64,000 bases of DNA, taken from contig CP051141.1 of NCBI GenBank assembly GCA_001592805.2, positions 2,914,001 through 2,978,000 of the forward strand, written 5' to 3'. Both the position numbers and the translations under genes were made by a program. The stretch is from Peltaster fructicola. Lineage: Eukaryota; Ascomycota; Dothideomycetes. Position 1 is the stretch's first letter, and every line of letters starts with the position of its first letter. The notes under the pieces were generated by a model, which saw only the letters and a program-made list of their open reading frames with translations, was not told the DNA's origin and did not search any database. Below are positions 61,834-64,000 of the stretch, one piece after another.

Positions 61834-63555
61834 ATGAGTGTTAGGCATTCAGGCGCGTTATCGCCTACCACCGCATCTAATGTTCGCCAGCCATTCAGGC
61901 CAGGGAAGGATTTCGGCGGTCTGCAGCGAGCCCATTATACGCCGCCATGGTCTGACACGTCAATCATTGGCATAGCCGGAAGCTCAGGCTCCGGCAAGAC
62001 ATCCTTGGCACTCGCCATCATCCGTGAGCTTAGCCTGCCATGGGTGGTGATATTGTCAATGGACAGCTTCTACAAGCCATTGACGCCAGAGGAGTCTGCA
62101 GCAGCTTTCAGGAACGAGTACGACTTTGATGCTCCAGCAGCCATCGACTTTGACGTCTTGGTCGAGCGATTGCGAGACATCAAGGCTGGGTATGTACGAG
62201 TGTGGCTCTTCTCGTAGCTCGCTGATCAGTCTACAGTAAAAAGGCCGATATTCCTGTCTACTCTTTCGAAAAGCATGCTAGACTTGAGCACACAACCAAC
62301 ATCTACTCGCCGCACGTGCTCATCCTCGAGGGCATCTTTGCATTGCACGATCAGCGTGTGCTAGATCTACTCGACTTAAAAATCTTTGCCGAGGCTGACG
62401 GCGACCTATGTCTATCACGGCGTTGTCAGTGTCTCGACATATCAGCAGACACTTGCTGATATCTGACAGTACTCCGCGATGTTCGTGAACGTGGCAGAGA
62501 CATCGAAGGATGTATTAAGCAATGGTTCGGGTTTGTCAAGCCCAACTTCCACAAATACGTCGAGCCACAGAAGCACGTTTCAGGTATGCACGATCTGACA
62601 CAGCACCTTCTCCTGATGATCCAAAATTCAATGCATAGTTCATCCGAATAACATTGAGGACAAAACTTTCACATCTTTCGCTCCTATCTGATAGACTTCA
62701 AACGACACCTCTTGCTTGAAGCTTGATGGTTCAGCACTGACAAACAATAGATCTCATAGTACCTCGAAGTATTGACAACAAGGTCGCCATCAGTGAGTTG
62801 CGGACACCACCCAATTGGCCAAGCTAATGTCTCCAGGTATGATCTCTGACAGGATACACAAAACACTCCACGAGAAGTCCAAATCACATCAAGCTGAGCT
62901 ACGACGTCTCGGTCACGCCGTTGAAGACGCCCCAATGTCATCCAACGTCGTTGTCATGGATCACACGAATCAAATTCGCGGCATCAACACTTTACTCATG
63001 GATCCAGAGCTCAGCCGTGAGGACTTCATCTTCTACTTCGATCGTTTGGCGGTCATGCTGGTGGAGAAGGCGTCGGAAGTGCTCAACTTCCAATCACTGA
63101 GCATAGAGACACCGGTGCCTGGTCTTACGTACAATGGACTCTCTCTGGCAGGTATTGTCTCTGCCGTTGTGGTGCTCCGTGGTGGCAGTGCATTGGAGAC
63201 AGGACTCAAGAGAGTGGTGCCAGATTGCATCACTGGACGAGTCCTAATCCAGACCAACTACAGGACAGGCGAGCCAGAGCTCCACTACTACTCGCTGTCG
63301 CCAGATGTTGCAGAACACACCAACGTCCTTTTGATTGATGCTCAAATGAGCAGTGGAGGCGCAGCGCTCATGGCTGTCCGGGTCCTTCTGGATCATGGCG
63401 TCAAAGAGGATCGTATCGTCTTCGTCACCTACATGGCTGGCAATCAAGGCTTACGCCGGCTGATGAGCGTGTATTCTGAGATCAAGGTCGTGGTATGTCG
63501 TGTCGTTGGCGATCTTGAGAATAGATGGGTAGAGCACAGGTATCTAGGATGTTGA
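61834..63555 (+). CDS. URK1: bifunctional uridine kinase / uracil phosphoribosyltransferase-like protein
   Basis: Five exons: 61834..62189, 62237..62424, 62470..62583, 62751..62792 and 62837..63555; 472 residues with all phases agreeing. The fourth exon is 42 nt. The N-terminal uridine kinase half has the P-loop [18 protein letters not shown] at residue 46, [35 protein letters not shown] and [14 protein letters not shown], then [14 protein letters not shown]. The C-terminal half resembles UPRT ([92 protein letters not shown]). This is the layout of yeast Urk1 in the pyrimidine-salvage pathway: uridine to UMP. Activity of the UPRT half in such fusions is not always present. The C-terminus [11 protein letters not shown] is complete. 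Confidence 0.9.
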
Positions 63556-64000
63556 TGCTTGTCTCAGTCTTGTCTCAGTCCCCGTAGGAAAGCAACGATG
63601 ATTGAAGAACAGACTCAATGAGAGCTTCCATTACCTACCACGCGACAATCTAACCTTTGGTGCCTCCACAATGCTTGTGACTAGCGCGCTCGCTGTTGAC
63701 AGATTCTTCGCTTATCTACCCAATCACCAAGTTATGATTATTGCTGATTTCATAATCCCCGACCACAGCCAACAGCAGTTTAGAGAGCCTGTCAGTGGCC
63801 TCGCTGCCTTCTGCAACCTGCATAACGAGTCGTAAGTGCTTCCTGAGGACGTCACACCGACAGCAATCCTTCGAGCGACTCCCTCGTACCAGACACATCT
63901 GCAACTTGCTCAGCTCAGCATACCCATCTCATTCTTTAGTCTGAGAGGCCTCATAAGCACATACTGCTTCACATACGCGACTTGATACCCTTACAAGGCG
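63556..64000. other. window end: no firm gene
   Basis: About 445 bases after URK1. A plus-strand frame around 63602..63835 (no ATG at its start) could continue through a GTAAGT...GACAG intron at 63834..63864 to a stop near 63942. I do not recognise the resulting peptide and cannot tell whether it is a terminal exon or noise. Confidence 0.35.

Noticed and set aside
1-64000. CRISPR arrays, bacterial operons, integrated viral genes
   Set aside because: No regularly spaced direct repeats, no ribosome-binding-site pattern, and no viral replicase or capsid-like sequence; intron-containing fungal genes fill the window.

Overview
The window is nuclear DNA of a filamentous ascomycete (Pezizomycotina; Dothideomycete-like is my best guess from general protein character, not proven). 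Genes lie on both strands, most have short spliceosomal introns (42-60 nt, GT...AG, often with a CTAAC/CTGAC-like branch site), and the content is typical of that group: HET-domain proteins, an Ayg1-type hydrolase, a UstYa-type protein, a cutinase, a haloperoxidase and a hybrid histidine kinase. Base composition looks balanced by eye. I see no rRNA, tRNA, CRISPR or intact transposon. About thirty protein genes can be modelled, and for most of them I placed introns by hand from splice signals and phase.

Layout. 0-13.5 kb is a housekeeping block: HPP-family membrane protein, acireductone dioxygenase (methionine salvage), Pet127 (mitochondrial RNA processing), a PH-LRR protein and a forkhead regulator. 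13.8-19.4 kb holds three co-oriented minus-strand genes: a HET protein, a GliT-type thioredoxin-reductase-like flavoenzyme and an MDR/enoyl-reductase. 20.7-25.3 kb has secreted or membrane proteins (DUF1996 protein, cutinase, UstYa-like). Exo84 follows at 25.3-27.5 kb and a GPI-anchored-type protein at 27.9-28.8 kb. 28.8-38.6 kb is gene-poor: a beta-strand-rich fragment, a decayed pogo/Fot1-type transposase tail, a single-pass Cys-rich membrane protein, a secreted haloperoxidase and a 3.5 kb stretch with only a possible gene relic.

38.6-46.2 kb carries a GST, an Ayg1-like hydrolase with eight exons, the NEDD8-E1 subunit Ula1, ribose-5-phosphate isomerase and an OTU deubiquitinase. 47-55 kb has a multi-pass membrane HET protein, a VAT1-like oxidoreductase and a hybrid histidine kinase. 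55.6-63.6 kb has D-amino-acid oxidase (C-terminal AKL), a TVP15/COPI-associated membrane protein, an RBR ubiquitin ligase with SUMO-interaction-like motifs, an unknown repeat protein, GID8 and uridine kinase/UPRT. Four genes bear on ubiquitin-type modification (ULA1, OTU, RBR, GID8), but they are ordinary neighbours rather than a cluster.

The most striking observation is that several otherwise well-conserved genes are broken at a single point: a perfect 8-bp tandem duplication in the histidine kinase, an in-frame TAG in the first HET gene, a one-base frame slip in the PH-LRR gene and a frame change at the signal peptide of the haloperoxidase. These are either real lesions or sequence errors; resequencing decides. 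I did not find a convincing new defence-like or biosynthetic system.
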